A stretch of 52,686 bases of DNA from DASQFQ01 sp038238015 (GTDB taxonomy: Bacteria; Actinomycetota; Thermoleophilia; Solirubrobacterales; Solirubrobacteraceae). This document shows, one piece after another, positions 6,840 through 14,636 of the stretch (its first letter is position 1; each line of letters starts with the position of its first letter). Below the pieces are notes generated by a model. The model saw nothing but the letters and a program-made list of their open reading frames with translations, ran no database searches and was not told where the DNA came from. The stretch lies in contig JBBRYA010000020.1 in the NCBI GenBank assembly GCA_038238015.1, positions 1 through 52,686 on the forward strand. The letters run 5' to 3'. The translations under genes were made by a program, and so were the position numbers.

Positions 6840-8632
6840 CGGCGCGCGGGTCCGAGCCCGGCCGGGACGGCACGCCGATCGCGCGTCGGCGCCACGGTGC
6901 GCGGCGTGGGAAACAGGGCGAGGAACGCATCGGCCAGCTCCGGATCGAACTGGCGCCCGCGTTGCGCGCCGATCTCCGCGAGGGCGTCCTCCTGGCTCCA
7001 GGCCCGCTTGTAGGTGCGGTCGTGGGTCAGCGCGTCGAAGACGTCCGCGAGCGCGACGATCCGGCCGACCTGCGGGATCTCGTGGCCCGCGAGCCCGTGC
7101 GGATAGCCCGTGCCGTCCCAGCGCTCGTGGTGGCTCCGGGCGATCGTCTCCGCCGTCTCCAGCAGGGGAAAGCCGCGGCCAGCGAGCATCTCCGCCCCGA
7201 TCAGGGTGTGCGGCTTGACCTGCTCGAACTCGGCCGGGGTGAGGCGACCGGGCTTGAGCAGGATCGTGTCGGGGATCCCGATCTTGCCGACGTCGTGCAG
7301 AGGCGCCGCGCGCCGGATCAGCTCGACCTGCTCGGCGGGCAGCCCGAAGCCGGCCGCGAGCCGCGCTGAGAGATCGCCCACGCGGCGCGTGTGCCGGCCC
7401 GTGTCGTCGTCGTGGTACTCGGCGGCCACCGCGAGTCGCTGCAGCACCTCGTGCTGCGAGTTGCGCAGCTGCTCCTGTGTGCGCAGCCGTTCGGAGATGT
7501 CGCGCAGGAAGCCGTTGAACACCCAGCCGTCGGCCTCCCGCGAGGCGGTCACGGCCAGTTCCACGGGGATCTCGCGGCCGTCTCGGTGCAGCCTGACCGT
7601 CTCGACCGAGAGGGGGCCGTCGACGGCTCGCGCCAGCGCCGCGCGGTGCTCTTGCAGCAGCCGCGGTGGCACCGTCATCGCCACCGCGCACCCGATCGCC
7701 TCCTCCGCCGACCAGCCGAACAGCCGCTCGGCCGCGGGGTTCCAGGCGGCGATGCGGCCGCCGGCGTCGACTGAGATGAACGCGTCGTGAGCGGTGGCGA
7801 CGACGTGCCGAATCCGCTCATCCGAGGCGCGCTCGGCGCTGATGTCGACCATGATCCCCTGAGTGTGGGTCGGCTCGCCGTCCTCGCCGCACACCAGTCG
7901 CTCGCGGTCCCAGACCCACAGCTCGCGGCCGTCCATGGCGACCAGTCGGTACTCGCCCTCGAACGGCTGCCTCTTCATGTGGCAGCGCGCGATCTCACCG
8001 ATCATGCGCTCACGGTCGGCGGGATGGATCATCTCGTGCCAGACCCGCGGGTCGCCGGTCCAGTCCGCCGCCGGCCGGCCGGTCCAGGCCTCGATCTGCG
8101 GCGAGATGTAGCGGACGTTCGACTCGGCGTCGAACTCGCATTCATAGGTTACGCACGGCAGTTGCTCGACGAGCGTGCGGAAGCGCTCCTCGCTCGCGCG
8201 GAGGGCGGCCCGGGCGTGCCGCGTGCCGGTGAGGTCTCGCAGGACGCCGGTGAAGAGGGGGCGCCCGGCGCCGTCGGCCCGCGTGATGCTGAGCTCGACC
8301 GGCAGCTCGGAGCCGTCCGCGCGCACCGCGGTCGCCTCGATGCGCCTGCCGAGCATCGACTGCCGGTTCGTCGCGAGGTAGCGGCGGAGTCCGTCGCGAT
8401 GGCGCTCGCGGAGGGCGGGCGGGATGATCAGCTCTGCAAGCTCGCGACCCACCGCTGCCTCTCGGGTGTAGCCGAAGGTGCGCTCGGCGGCGGGGTTCCA
8501 TTCGAGCACGATCCCGGCGCCGTCCATCGAGACGATGCAGTCGAGCGCGGTCTCGAGCAGTGCTTCGTGGCAGGCGCGCGTGACGAGCAGCTCGTGATGC
8601 GCGGCGGAGGGGGAGTGGGTGGGTGCGGACAT
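6836..8632 (-). CDS. PAS-PAS-PAS-HD-GYP cyclic di-GMP phosphodiesterase
   Basis: 598 aa, predicted cytoplasmic sensor enzyme that hydrolyses cyclic di-GMP. Three PAS modules occupy roughly residues 20-130, 140-270 and 270-395; each has the typical ER-x-FG-(Y/W) segment or its equivalent, and the second has the PAC-like stretch ending in DISAERAS. The C-terminal HD-GYP domain (about 405-580) has the metal-binding HDVGK, the double His of HHERWDG, and an intact GYP, so activity is likely. No membrane segment is visible. The ATG at 8630-8632 gives MSAPTHSPS. The gene is convergent with the SDR and is one of three cyclic di-GMP enzymes in the window. Confidence 0.9.
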   Translation of the reverse strand: MSAPTHSPSAAHHELLVTRACHEALLETALDCIVSMDGAGIVLEWNPAAERTFGYTREAAVGRELAELIIPPALRERHRDGLRRYLATNRQSMLGRRIEATAVRADGSELPVELSITRADGAGRPLFTGVLRDLTGTRHARAALRASEERFRTLVEQLPCVTYECEFDAESNVRYISPQIEAWTGRPAADWTGDPRVWHEMIHPADRERMIGEIARCHMKRQPFEGEYRLVAMDGRELWVWDRERLVCGEDGEPTHTQGIMVDISAERASDERIRHVVATAHDAFISVDAGGRIAAWNPAAERLFGWSAEEAIGCAVAMTVPPRLLQEHRAALARAVDGPLSVETVRLHRDGREIPVELAVTASREADGWVFNGFLRDISERLRTQEQLRNSQHEVLQRLAVAAEYHDDDTGRHTRRVGDLSARLAAGFGLPAEQVELIRRAAPLHDVGKIGIPDTILLKPGRLTPAEFEQVKPHTLIGAEMLAGRGFPLLETAETIARSHHERWDGTGYPHGLAGHEIPQVGRIVALADVFDALTHDRTYKRAWSQEDALAEIGAQRGRQFDPELADAFLALFPTPRTVAPTRDRRAVPAGLGPARR

Positions 8633-8719
8633 AATCGGGCGCCCCGAGCAACGTGCGCAGGGATCCCATCGGCATCGCCGCATGGAAAGGTGAGATTCCC
8701 TGAGCGCTCGGCGTCCGCG

Positions 8720-9343
8720 TCACGGCTCGAGCAGCGCTGCCTCGAGCGCACTCTGCGCCCAGGCCGCCCAGCGCTCCTCGGGCCAGCCGCCGTCGAGCAC
8801 GAGCGCCCGGTGGGTCTCCGGATGGCCGATCGCGAAGATCGCGGCGGCGGCGTGGTCGACGGAGAGCCCACGCCGCAGTGCACCGCGCTCGGCGAGGATG
8901 CGTGCGGCCTGGCCGTAGTCGCGCAGCTGCTGCGCCGCGCGGACCCGCTCGTGCTCGGCGGCCTTGGGGTCGGTCGCTGCAGCCTGGCGGATCATGCGGA
9001 CCACCGGCGCGGTCCGCTCCAGCGCCGCGCGCCAGAACGCGACGAGCTGGGCGATCACCCGCACGGAGTCCGGCTCGGCTTCGGCCGTCTCGCGCATGAA
9101 CTGCGGGACGGGCGTCGACGCGCGTTCGCCCGCCGCGGTGAAGTCGACCACGCGCGAGAGAAGCTCGCGCTTGGGGCCCACGGAGTTGTAGATCGTCTGT
9201 AGCGCCACCCCGGCCTCGGCGGCGACGCGCCCGACCGGCGTCTCCACATAGCCGTCCCGGAGGAACAACCGCGCCGCAGCCTCGACGATCGCCTGCTGCG
9301 TCGCCTCAGCCGCGAGCTGCGGCCTCGACCTGACCTCGTGCAC
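8720..9343 (-). CDS. TetR-family transcriptional regulator
   Basis: 207 aa. The N-terminal helix-turn-helix (AAARLFLRDGYVETPVGRVA then IYNSVGPKRELL) is typical of TetR DNA-binding domains; the remainder is a helical ligand-binding region. The GTG at 9341-9343 is chosen because a -10-like TATTCT ends 7 nt before it, and because the family N-terminus fits. A perfect palindrome overlaps the promoter at 9358-9376, which suggests negative autoregulation. The gene follows, on the same strand, two acyl-CoA dehydrogenase genes, so the ligand may be an acyl-CoA; this is inference from position. Confidence 0.9.
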   Translation of the reverse strand: MHEVRSRPQLAAEATQQAIVEAAARLFLRDGYVETPVGRVAAEAGVALQTIYNSVGPKRELLSRVVDFTAAGERASTPVPQFMRETAEAEPDSVRVIAQLVAFWRAALERTAPVVRMIRQAAATDPKAAEHERVRAAQQLRDYGQAARILAERGALRRGLSVDHAAAAIFAIGHPETHRALVLDGGWPEERWAAWAQSALEAALLEP

Positions 9344-9350
9344 GCAAGCT

Positions 9351-9356
9351 AGAATA
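9351..9356 (-). promoter_or_regulatory. -10 (TATTCT) of leaderless tetR promoter
   Basis: Minus-strand TATTCT is followed by 7 nt and the GTG start codon of the TetR gene. It is the most consensus-like of the leaderless elements in the window and abuts the palindrome. Confidence 0.5.
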
Positions 9357-9357
9357 C

Positions 9358-9376
9358 AGTTCCACTCGCTGGAACT
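9358..9376. promoter_or_regulatory. palindromic operator candidate for the TetR regulator
   Basis: AGTTCCA (9358-9364) and TGGAACT (9370-9376) are perfect inverted repeats with a 5-bp centre. The site lies one base upstream of the -10, so a bound dimer would block RNA polymerase. A 19-bp span is typical for TetR-family operators. Confidence 0.6.
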
Positions 9377-9381
9377 CGCAT

Positions 9382-10491
9382 CTAGGCCGCCGCCCGCGCC
9401 GCCTCCAACAGCTCGTCGGCCACGCGGTCGGCCGCCCCCGCCACGCCGCCGAGCAGCCGCCGTGAGAGCTGCGCGCGACGGAAGTACAGCGGCGCGTCGT
9501 GCTCCCAGGTCGCGCCGATCCCGCCGTGGACGGAGATCTGCGCGCGCGAGGCGTGGTCGAGCGCTTGACCGGCGACCAGCCGGAAGGCGGAGGCCGCGAC
9601 CGGGAACTCCTGCGGTGCATCCTGCCCGGCCCAGCCCGTGTAGTACATGAGCGATCGCGCGTTCTCCGAGCGGCGCAGCATCTCCACGAGCTCGTGCTTG
9701 ACCGCCTGGTAGGAGCCGATCGCGCGCCCGAAGGTGAAGCGCTCCTTCGCGTAGGCGACCGAGACCTCGAGCGCACGCTCGACGGCGCCCAGTGACTCGG
9801 CGCCCAGCAGCGCCTGTGCGCTGTACCAGGCGGCGGCGGCCGCTCCCTCGGGGAGCTCCAGCGGCGTCCCGGCGGCGCCGTCGAAGCGCACGTGGCCGAG
9901 CGAGCGCGTCGCGTCGTAACGCGTGACGGGCTCCACCTCGGCGTCGGCGGCGCGCACGAGCGCCGACCGGCCTTCCGCGCCGACGACGACCAGGAGGTCC
10001 GCGCCGGGCGCGTCGGGGACCCACGCGACCGTGCCGGTCACGCTCCCGTCCTCGCCGACCTGCGGCGCCTCGGGGCGCTCGAGGCCCTGCGCCGCGTCGG
10101 CCGTCCAGCGCGGCTCGACGTCGTCCGGAGGCCGCGCCGGGACGTAGGCGGCCCGCTGCTCGCCGGAGGCCAACGCCGCCAGCACGTCACCGGCGCCCGC
10201 GACGTCGAGCAGGTAGCTCGCCGGCAGGTGGCCGAGCAGCGGGACGCCGGCCAGCACCCGCCCGAGCTCGGAGAACACGAGCATGCCCTCCATGACGTAG
10301 AGCCCGGCGCCGCCGTGCTGTTCGGAGATCAGCAGCCCGGGCCATCCCGCCTCCGTCGCGGTCGGCCAGAGGTCGGGAAGCTCGCCGCCGTCCAGCGCCT
10401 CGCGCGCCGCCTCGACGGTCTTGACGCGCGAGAGCGCGCCGCGGGCGGCCTCCTTGAGGAACTCCTGCTCGTCGGTCAGCGCGAAGTTCAC
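9382..10491 (-). CDS. acyl-CoA dehydrogenase, second subunit of a pair
   Basis: 369 aa of the acyl-CoA dehydrogenase fold, with the three-part helical/beta/helical architecture. Distinctive segments are LISEQHGGAG near residue 55, FTFGRAIGSYQAVKH in the FAD-binding C-terminal domain, and HGGIGATWEHD near the end. That last stretch is typical of the smaller-active-site partner in heteromeric dehydrogenases such as FadE27 of the mycobacterial FadE26-FadE27 pair. The YEGT-type catalytic glutamate block is absent. Its ATG overlaps the stop of the partner gene by 4 bp (ATGA), supporting stoichiometric assembly. The substrate is unknown; steroid side chains or branched acids are possible. Confidence 0.88.
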   Translation of the reverse strand: MNFALTDEQEFLKEAARGALSRVKTVEAAREALDGGELPDLWPTATEAGWPGLLISEQHGGAGLYVMEGMLVFSELGRVLAGVPLLGHLPASYLLDVAGAGDVLAALASGEQRAAYVPARPPDDVEPRWTADAAQGLERPEAPQVGEDGSVTGTVAWVPDAPGADLLVVVGAEGRSALVRAADAEVEPVTRYDATRSLGHVRFDGAAGTPLELPEGAAAAAWYSAQALLGAESLGAVERALEVSVAYAKERFTFGRAIGSYQAVKHELVEMLRRSENARSLMYYTGWAGQDAPQEFPVAASAFRLVAGQALDHASRAQISVHGGIGATWEHDAPLYFRRAQLSRRLLGGVAGAADRVADELLEAARAAA

Positions 10492-11714
10492 GACGGCGCC
10501 CCCACGCTCGCGCGCTCCTTCGCGCGCAGCTCGGAGAACGGCACGCCCTTGTCCAGCCGCGGCTCGGGCGGCAGGCCCAGGACCCGCTCGCCGACCATGT
10601 TGCGCAGGATCTCCTCGGTCCCGCCCGCGGACTTCAGGCCCGGCAGGTCTGAGATCAGCTCGCCCCAGCCCTCGTCGCTGAGCCCCTCGGGTCCGAGCAC
10701 GTCGGCGAGCAGCTCGCCGGCGGCGATCGCGGCCTTGATCGTGGTGACCTTCGCCAGCGCCCCCTCGGGCCCGGGAATGCCGCCGCGCTGCAGCGTCGTG
10801 AGCATCCGGTAGCCGGTGAAGCGCAGCGCCAGGAAGTCGGCGGCGATCTCGCCGTAGCGGTGGCGCACCTCGCGGTCGCGCGTGGCCGCGGGGTCGGCCA
10901 GCAGCGCGGTCGCGAAGCGGTCGGCGCGCCAGCCGAAGCCCTCGCCGCCGAGGCCGATCGCCACGCGCTCGAACAGCAGCGTGGTGAGGCCCACCGCCCA
11001 GCCGTTGTCGACCGCGCCGACCTCGGAGCCCGGCTCGAGCGCGACGTCATCGAAGAACACCTCGTTGAAGTGCGCCTCGCCGGAGATCTGGCGCAGCGGC
11101 CGGATCGTGACGCCCGGTGCGTCCATCGGGACGATGAACATCGTCAGGCCCTTGTGCTTGGGCAGCTCGGGATCGGTGCGCGCGAGCAGCAGCCCGTACG
11201 CGGCGTACTGCGCGTTGGTCGTCCACACCTTCTGGCCCGACAGCCGCCAGGAGCCGTCGGCCTCCTTGCGCGCGCGGCTTTGGATCCCCGCGAGGTCGGA
11301 GCCCGCGGCGGGCTCGGAGAACATCTGGCACCAGACGTTCTCGGCGGCGAGCATCGGCCCGAGGTGGCGGTGCTTCTGGTCCTCCGAGCCGTGGGCGATC
11401 AGCGTCGGCCCGAGCATCCCCACGCCGATGATGTCGAAGATCCCGGGAACCCCGGCCCGGCCGATCTCCTGGTTGACGACGACCTGGTGCAGCGGCCCGA
11501 GGCCCTGGCCGCCGTACTCGGCCGGCCAGGTCACGGCGGCGAGGCCGCCCTCGGCGAGCTCGCGCTGCCAGGCGCGCCGCCGCGCGACGTGGTCGTGCTC
11601 ATCGGCGCCGTCGTCCTCGGCGCGCTGGGACGGCGCCTGCGCCTTGTGCTCGTCCAGCCAGGCCCGAACCTTCTCGCGGTAGGTCGCGAGCTCGGGAGTG
11701 TCGTTCAGGTCCAC
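10488..11714 (-). CDS. acyl-CoA dehydrogenase, first subunit of a pair
   Basis: 408 aa, flavoprotein that would oxidise an acyl-CoA at C2-C3 and pass electrons to an electron-transfer flavoprotein. It has the FAD/substrate motif MFSEPAAGSDLA near residue 135, the WTTNAQYA segment, and a C-terminal GGTEEILRN. It belongs with FadE26-like subunits that function with a second subunit, here the overlapping downstream gene. The start is GTG at 11712-11714 with GGAG about 7 nt upstream, one of the few Shine-Dalgarno-led operon starts here. A possible -10, TACCGT, lies at 11761-11756. Confidence 0.9.
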   Translation of the reverse strand: MDLNDTPELATYREKVRAWLDEHKAQAPSQRAEDDGADEHDHVARRRAWQRELAEGGLAAVTWPAEYGGQGLGPLHQVVVNQEIGRAGVPGIFDIIGVGMLGPTLIAHGSEDQKHRHLGPMLAAENVWCQMFSEPAAGSDLAGIQSRARKEADGSWRLSGQKVWTTNAQYAAYGLLLARTDPELPKHKGLTMFIVPMDAPGVTIRPLRQISGEAHFNEVFFDDVALEPGSEVGAVDNGWAVGLTTLLFERVAIGLGGEGFGWRADRFATALLADPAATRDREVRHRYGEIAADFLALRFTGYRMLTTLQRGGIPGPEGALAKVTTIKAAIAAGELLADVLGPEGLSDEGWGELISDLPGLKSAGGTEEILRNMVGERVLGLPPEPRLDKGVPFSELRAKERASVGAPS

Positions 11715-11768
11715 GGGGCTCTCCAGGTCGTGCGAACGGTGGTGTTCAGGCGAGCACGGTAGCTGACC

Positions 11769-12719
11769 TCACTCGTAGATCACCACGTCGGGGCGCGGGT
11801 GCAGGTGGAGCACCTGGCTGGGCGTCATCAGGTTCGTGTCCTCGCGGTAGAAGAGCTTGAAGCCCGGGTGGAAGGCCTTGCGCGGCGAGGAGGTGAACGC
11901 GTGGTACTTGGCCTTCTTGATCGCCTGGCCGCCGAAGCCGTCGGTGTTGAGCACCATCGAGAGCCCGCGCCGGGGCTTCAGCGTCGCCTCGTCGACCATG
12001 TCGTCGGTGAACTGGTGGATGAGGAACAGCTTCTCGGGCAGCCGGCCCCGCTGGACGAGCTGGGACAGCCACGCCGACACGGCGTTGACCTCGCGCGACT
12101 TGACCGACCCGATCACCTTTCCGGGAATCTGGGTGGGGCCCATCCTCCACTCGGGGTCGAGCGCCAGGCCGACGTCGGGGAGCTTGAGCCACTTGCGCAG
12201 CCGGACCGTCTCGGTGAAGAAGTCCGAGCGGCCGGGCTGGATGTCCAGCACGAGCAGCGCGTGCGCCTGGCGCGCGGCGCGAAGGTAGCGGCGGATGACC
12301 TTGTCCTCCTGGCGCGTGTTCCAGCGGTCCCCGGGGCCCGGCGCGTTGGCAGCGATCACGGCGAGCAGCTCCATCGCCGGGAGCACCGGGCGCGTCTTTC
12401 GCGCGTAGGGCTTGGCCTGGCGCTGCAGGCGCTTGATCATCTTCGCGGGCGGGCCGATGCCGAGCTCCCCCAGCTCGTCAGCCTGCGGGGCGCCGTAGAA
12501 GGCGACGATCCGCCGGTCGGGCAGCAGCCGGCGCCCGCCTCCGGGGAGCTGGAGCAGGGGACGCGGGGCGGCACGCTTGCTCGCTGTCGCCTTCCCCCCG
12601 CCGGGCGCGGCACCGCCCCCGCTCAGCCAGGCGATCAGCCCCGCCATCGCGAGCGCCACCAGTGCCAGCAGCGCGATCGCCACCAGGCGACGGCGGCGAT
12701 AGACGATCGGAGCCTCCAC
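11769..12719 (-). CDS. membrane-anchored uncharacterised protein
   Basis: 316 aa. After seven residues comes a basic stretch and one hydrophobic segment (about residues 11-31) followed by a Gly/Ala/Pro linker, so the remainder probably lies outside the membrane. The body starts with RIVAFYG and contains VLDIQPGRSDF and LALDPEWRMG. These strands ending in acidic residues remind me of a TIM-barrel glycosidase-like fold seen in uncharacterised actinobacterial surface proteins, but I cannot name the activity. It is the last gene of a run with rhomboid protease, a 58-aa membrane protein and a D,D-carboxypeptidase, which suggests a role at the cell envelope. Confidence 0.72.
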   Translation of the reverse strand: MEAPIVYRRRRLVAIALLALVALAMAGLIAWLSGGGAAPGGGKATASKRAAPRPLLQLPGGGRRLLPDRRIVAFYGAPQADELGELGIGPPAKMIKRLQRQAKPYARKTRPVLPAMELLAVIAANAPGPGDRWNTRQEDKVIRRYLRAARQAHALLVLDIQPGRSDFFTETVRLRKWLKLPDVGLALDPEWRMGPTQIPGKVIGSVKSREVNAVSAWLSQLVQRGRLPEKLFLIHQFTDDMVDEATLKPRRGLSMVLNTDGFGGQAIKKAKYHAFTSSPRKAFHPGFKLFYREDTNLMTPSQVLHLHPRPDVVIYE

Positions 12720-12743
12720 CCGCTCCCCTTACCCGGCGGGGGC

Positions 12744-13700
12744 TCAGCGAACCGTGCGGAAGCCCCGGTCCAGGAGCTTGCGCGCCTGCGTGCCAGGGTC
12801 GGGAGAGTGCAGGAGCACGACCCCGAGGCGGATCTGGCCGCGCCGCGCGGTGGCCACCAGGCAGCGCCCGGCGGCGGCGGTGAAGCCGGTCTTGAGGCCG
12901 GTCACGCCGCGGTAGCCCTGCTGCAGCAGCGGGTTGTTGTTGTACAGGTAGGCGCGCCCGCCCTTGATCGGGAACGGCAGCACCGCCTCGCGCTGGCGGA
13001 CGATGTGCGCGAGCCGCGGCTCGCGCAGCACGGCGCGGGCGAGCGCGGCGAGGTCGGCGGCGCAGGAGTGGTTGCCGCGATTGCGGAAGCCGTCGGGCGA
13101 GGAGTAGCGGGTGCAGCTCAGGCCCAGCGCAGCGGCCTTGCGGTTCATCAGCCCGACGAAGGCGGGGACGGTTCGCGCGGTCCGCTGCGCCAGGGCGATC
13201 GCGGCGTCGTTGCCCGAGGGCAGCAGCAGCCCGAAGAGCATCGTGTTGACCCCCAGGCGCAGCCCGCGCTTGAACAGCCCGACCCCGGAGCCGCGGTAGT
13301 TCAGGGCTTCCTTCGTGATCGGCACCTTGGCGCCGGGAGCCAGCCGCTCGGCGACCACGAGCGCGGTCATCATCTTCGTCAGCGAGGCGATCGGGAGCAC
13401 GCGGATCGGGTCGTGGCGCCACAGCACGCGCCCGGTGTCGAGGTCGAACAGCAGCCCGGACCGCGGCGGGTGCCTGAACGGCAGCCGGACCGCGTCGCGC
13501 GGGTTCTCCAAGCGCACCGAAAGCTCCGTCGGCGCCGTGCCCCCGCCGGCCAGCGGCGAGGGGGAGGAGGGGAGCTCAGGCGGCTGGGTCCTCGACGGCG
13601 CGGGCGCCCGCCCGGCGCGCCCGGGGGCCAGGGCGAGCCCGGCGCCCAACCCGATCGCGAGCAGCCCCAGCATGCCCAGGACCCGCCTCCAGCCGCGCAT
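12744..13700 (-). CDS. D-alanyl-D-alanine carboxypeptidase (S11, penicillin-binding protein)
   Basis: 318 aa, exported serine peptidase that trims the terminal D-Ala of peptidoglycan stem peptides. A hydrophobic N-terminal segment (about residues 7-25) acts as signal or anchor and is followed by a Pro-rich linker. All three active-site motifs are visible: SLTK with the nucleophile Ser, SGN, and KTG in LKTGFT. The usual C-terminal DacA-type beta domain and amphipathic helix are missing, so this is a short, single-domain form. It follows the 58-aa membrane protein after one base and precedes the 316-aa anchored protein by 24 bp. Confidence 0.92.
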   Translation of the reverse strand: MRGWRRVLGMLGLLAIGLGAGLALAPGRAGRAPAPSRTQPPELPSSPSPLAGGGTAPTELSVRLENPRDAVRLPFRHPPRSGLLFDLDTGRVLWRHDPIRVLPIASLTKMMTALVVAERLAPGAKVPITKEALNYRGSGVGLFKRGLRLGVNTMLFGLLLPSGNDAAIALAQRTARTVPAFVGLMNRKAAALGLSCTRYSSPDGFRNRGNHSCAADLAALARAVLREPRLAHIVRQREAVLPFPIKGGRAYLYNNNPLLQQGYRGVTGLKTGFTAAAGRCLVATARRGQIRLGVVLLHSPDPGTQARKLLDRGFRTVR

Positions 13701-13701
13701 C

Positions 13702-13878
13702 TCAGTGGTCGTCCGGCGGCCGGCCCATCGCGCCGAAGATGCCGAGCACGAACATCGCGAGCACGATCAGCGAGATGATCACCAGCGGATCGGGGCCGTT
13801 CTCGAACAGCACGAACAGGGTCAGGAATGCGAGCAGCGCCGTGAACACGAGCGCCGCCCCGAGGACAGCGGTCCTCAT
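13702..13878 (-). CDS. 58-aa two-segment membrane protein
   Basis: A short gene of 58 codons. Its ATG overlaps the stop of the rhomboid gene (ATGA, 13875-13878), and its stop lies one base before the start of the carboxypeptidase gene. The protein is almost entirely two hydrophobic helices (VLGAALVFTALLAFLTLFVLF, shown to 20 residues or so, and IISLIVLAMFVLGIFGAM) with an ENGPDP turn between them and a charged C-terminus. Function is unknown. Position suggests a small partner of the rhomboid protease. Confidence 0.72.
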   Translation of the reverse strand: MRTAVLGAALVFTALLAFLTLFVLFENGPDPLVIISLIVLAMFVLGIFGAMGRPPDDH

Positions 13879-14630
13879 CGGCTCAGGCTCGCCTCGTACT
13901 GGCGCCGGCGCTTGGTCTCGTCGGCGAACAGCTTGATCGCCAGCAGGCCGAAGGCGAAGCCCCCGACGTGCGCGAAGTACGCCACCCCACCACCGCCGCC
14001 CGTCGGGTTGGCGAGGTCGAAGTAGCCGAAGGCGGCCTGCTGGAGGAACCAGAAGCCGAGGATCAGCAGCGCCGGCAGCTCGAGGATGGTGAAGAAGAAC
14101 ACGATGAAGATCACGGTCACCACCCGCGCGCGGGGGAAGAGCAGGATGTAGCCGCCGAGCACGCCGGCCACCGCGCCCGACGCGCCGATCGTCGGCACCA
14201 GCTCGCCGTTGCCGGAGGAGACGAGGATCTGGGCCAGCAGGGCGCACGCCCCGCCCAGCAGGTAGAAGAGCAGGAACTTGACCTTGCCCATCGAGTCCTC
14301 GACGTTGTTGCCGAAGATCCACAGGAACAGCATGTTGCCGCCGATGTGCAGCAGGCCGCCGTGCATGAACATCGAGGTCAGGGCGGTCAGCGCCGTCGGC
14401 GCGGTGGGCGCCGGGCAGCCGCGCGCGGCCACCTGTTCGCCGAGGTGCTTGAACTCATACGGGATCGCCCCGTACTCGGCCACGTTGCACTGGTAGGCCG
14501 TGCCCTTCGGGTCCCCGAGCGAGATCCCGCCCTTCTGGAACAGGAAGTACATGAGCACGTTCGCGACGATCAGCGCGACGGTGACGACCGGGAAGCGGTC
14601 GGTCGGGATGTTGTCCTTGAGCGGGAACAC
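13875..14630 (-). CDS. rhomboid-family intramembrane serine protease
   Basis: 251 aa, polytopic membrane protease that cleaves substrates within or next to their membrane helices. Typical family features are HGGLLHIGGNMLFLWIFG near residue 90 (HxxxN region), the catalytic Ser in GASGAVAG (about residue 150) and the catalytic His in AHVGGFAFG near the C-terminus. At least six hydrophobic segments are visible. The extended loop between segments 1 and 2 (about 60 residues) is common in actinobacterial homologues. The start is GTG at 14628-14630, six bases after the stop of lipA. It overlaps the 58-aa gene by 4 bp. Confidence 0.92.
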   Translation of the reverse strand: MFPLKDNIPTDRFPVVTVALIVANVLMYFLFQKGGISLGDPKGTAYQCNVAEYGAIPYEFKHLGEQVAARGCPAPTAPTALTALTSMFMHGGLLHIGGNMLFLWIFGNNVEDSMGKVKFLLFYLLGGACALLAQILVSSGNGELVPTIGASGAVAGVLGGYILLFPRARVVTVIFIVFFFTILELPALLILGFWFLQQAAFGYFDLANPTGGGGGVAYFAHVGGFAFGLLAIKLFADETKRRRQYEASLSR

Positions 14631-14636
14631 CCGGTG

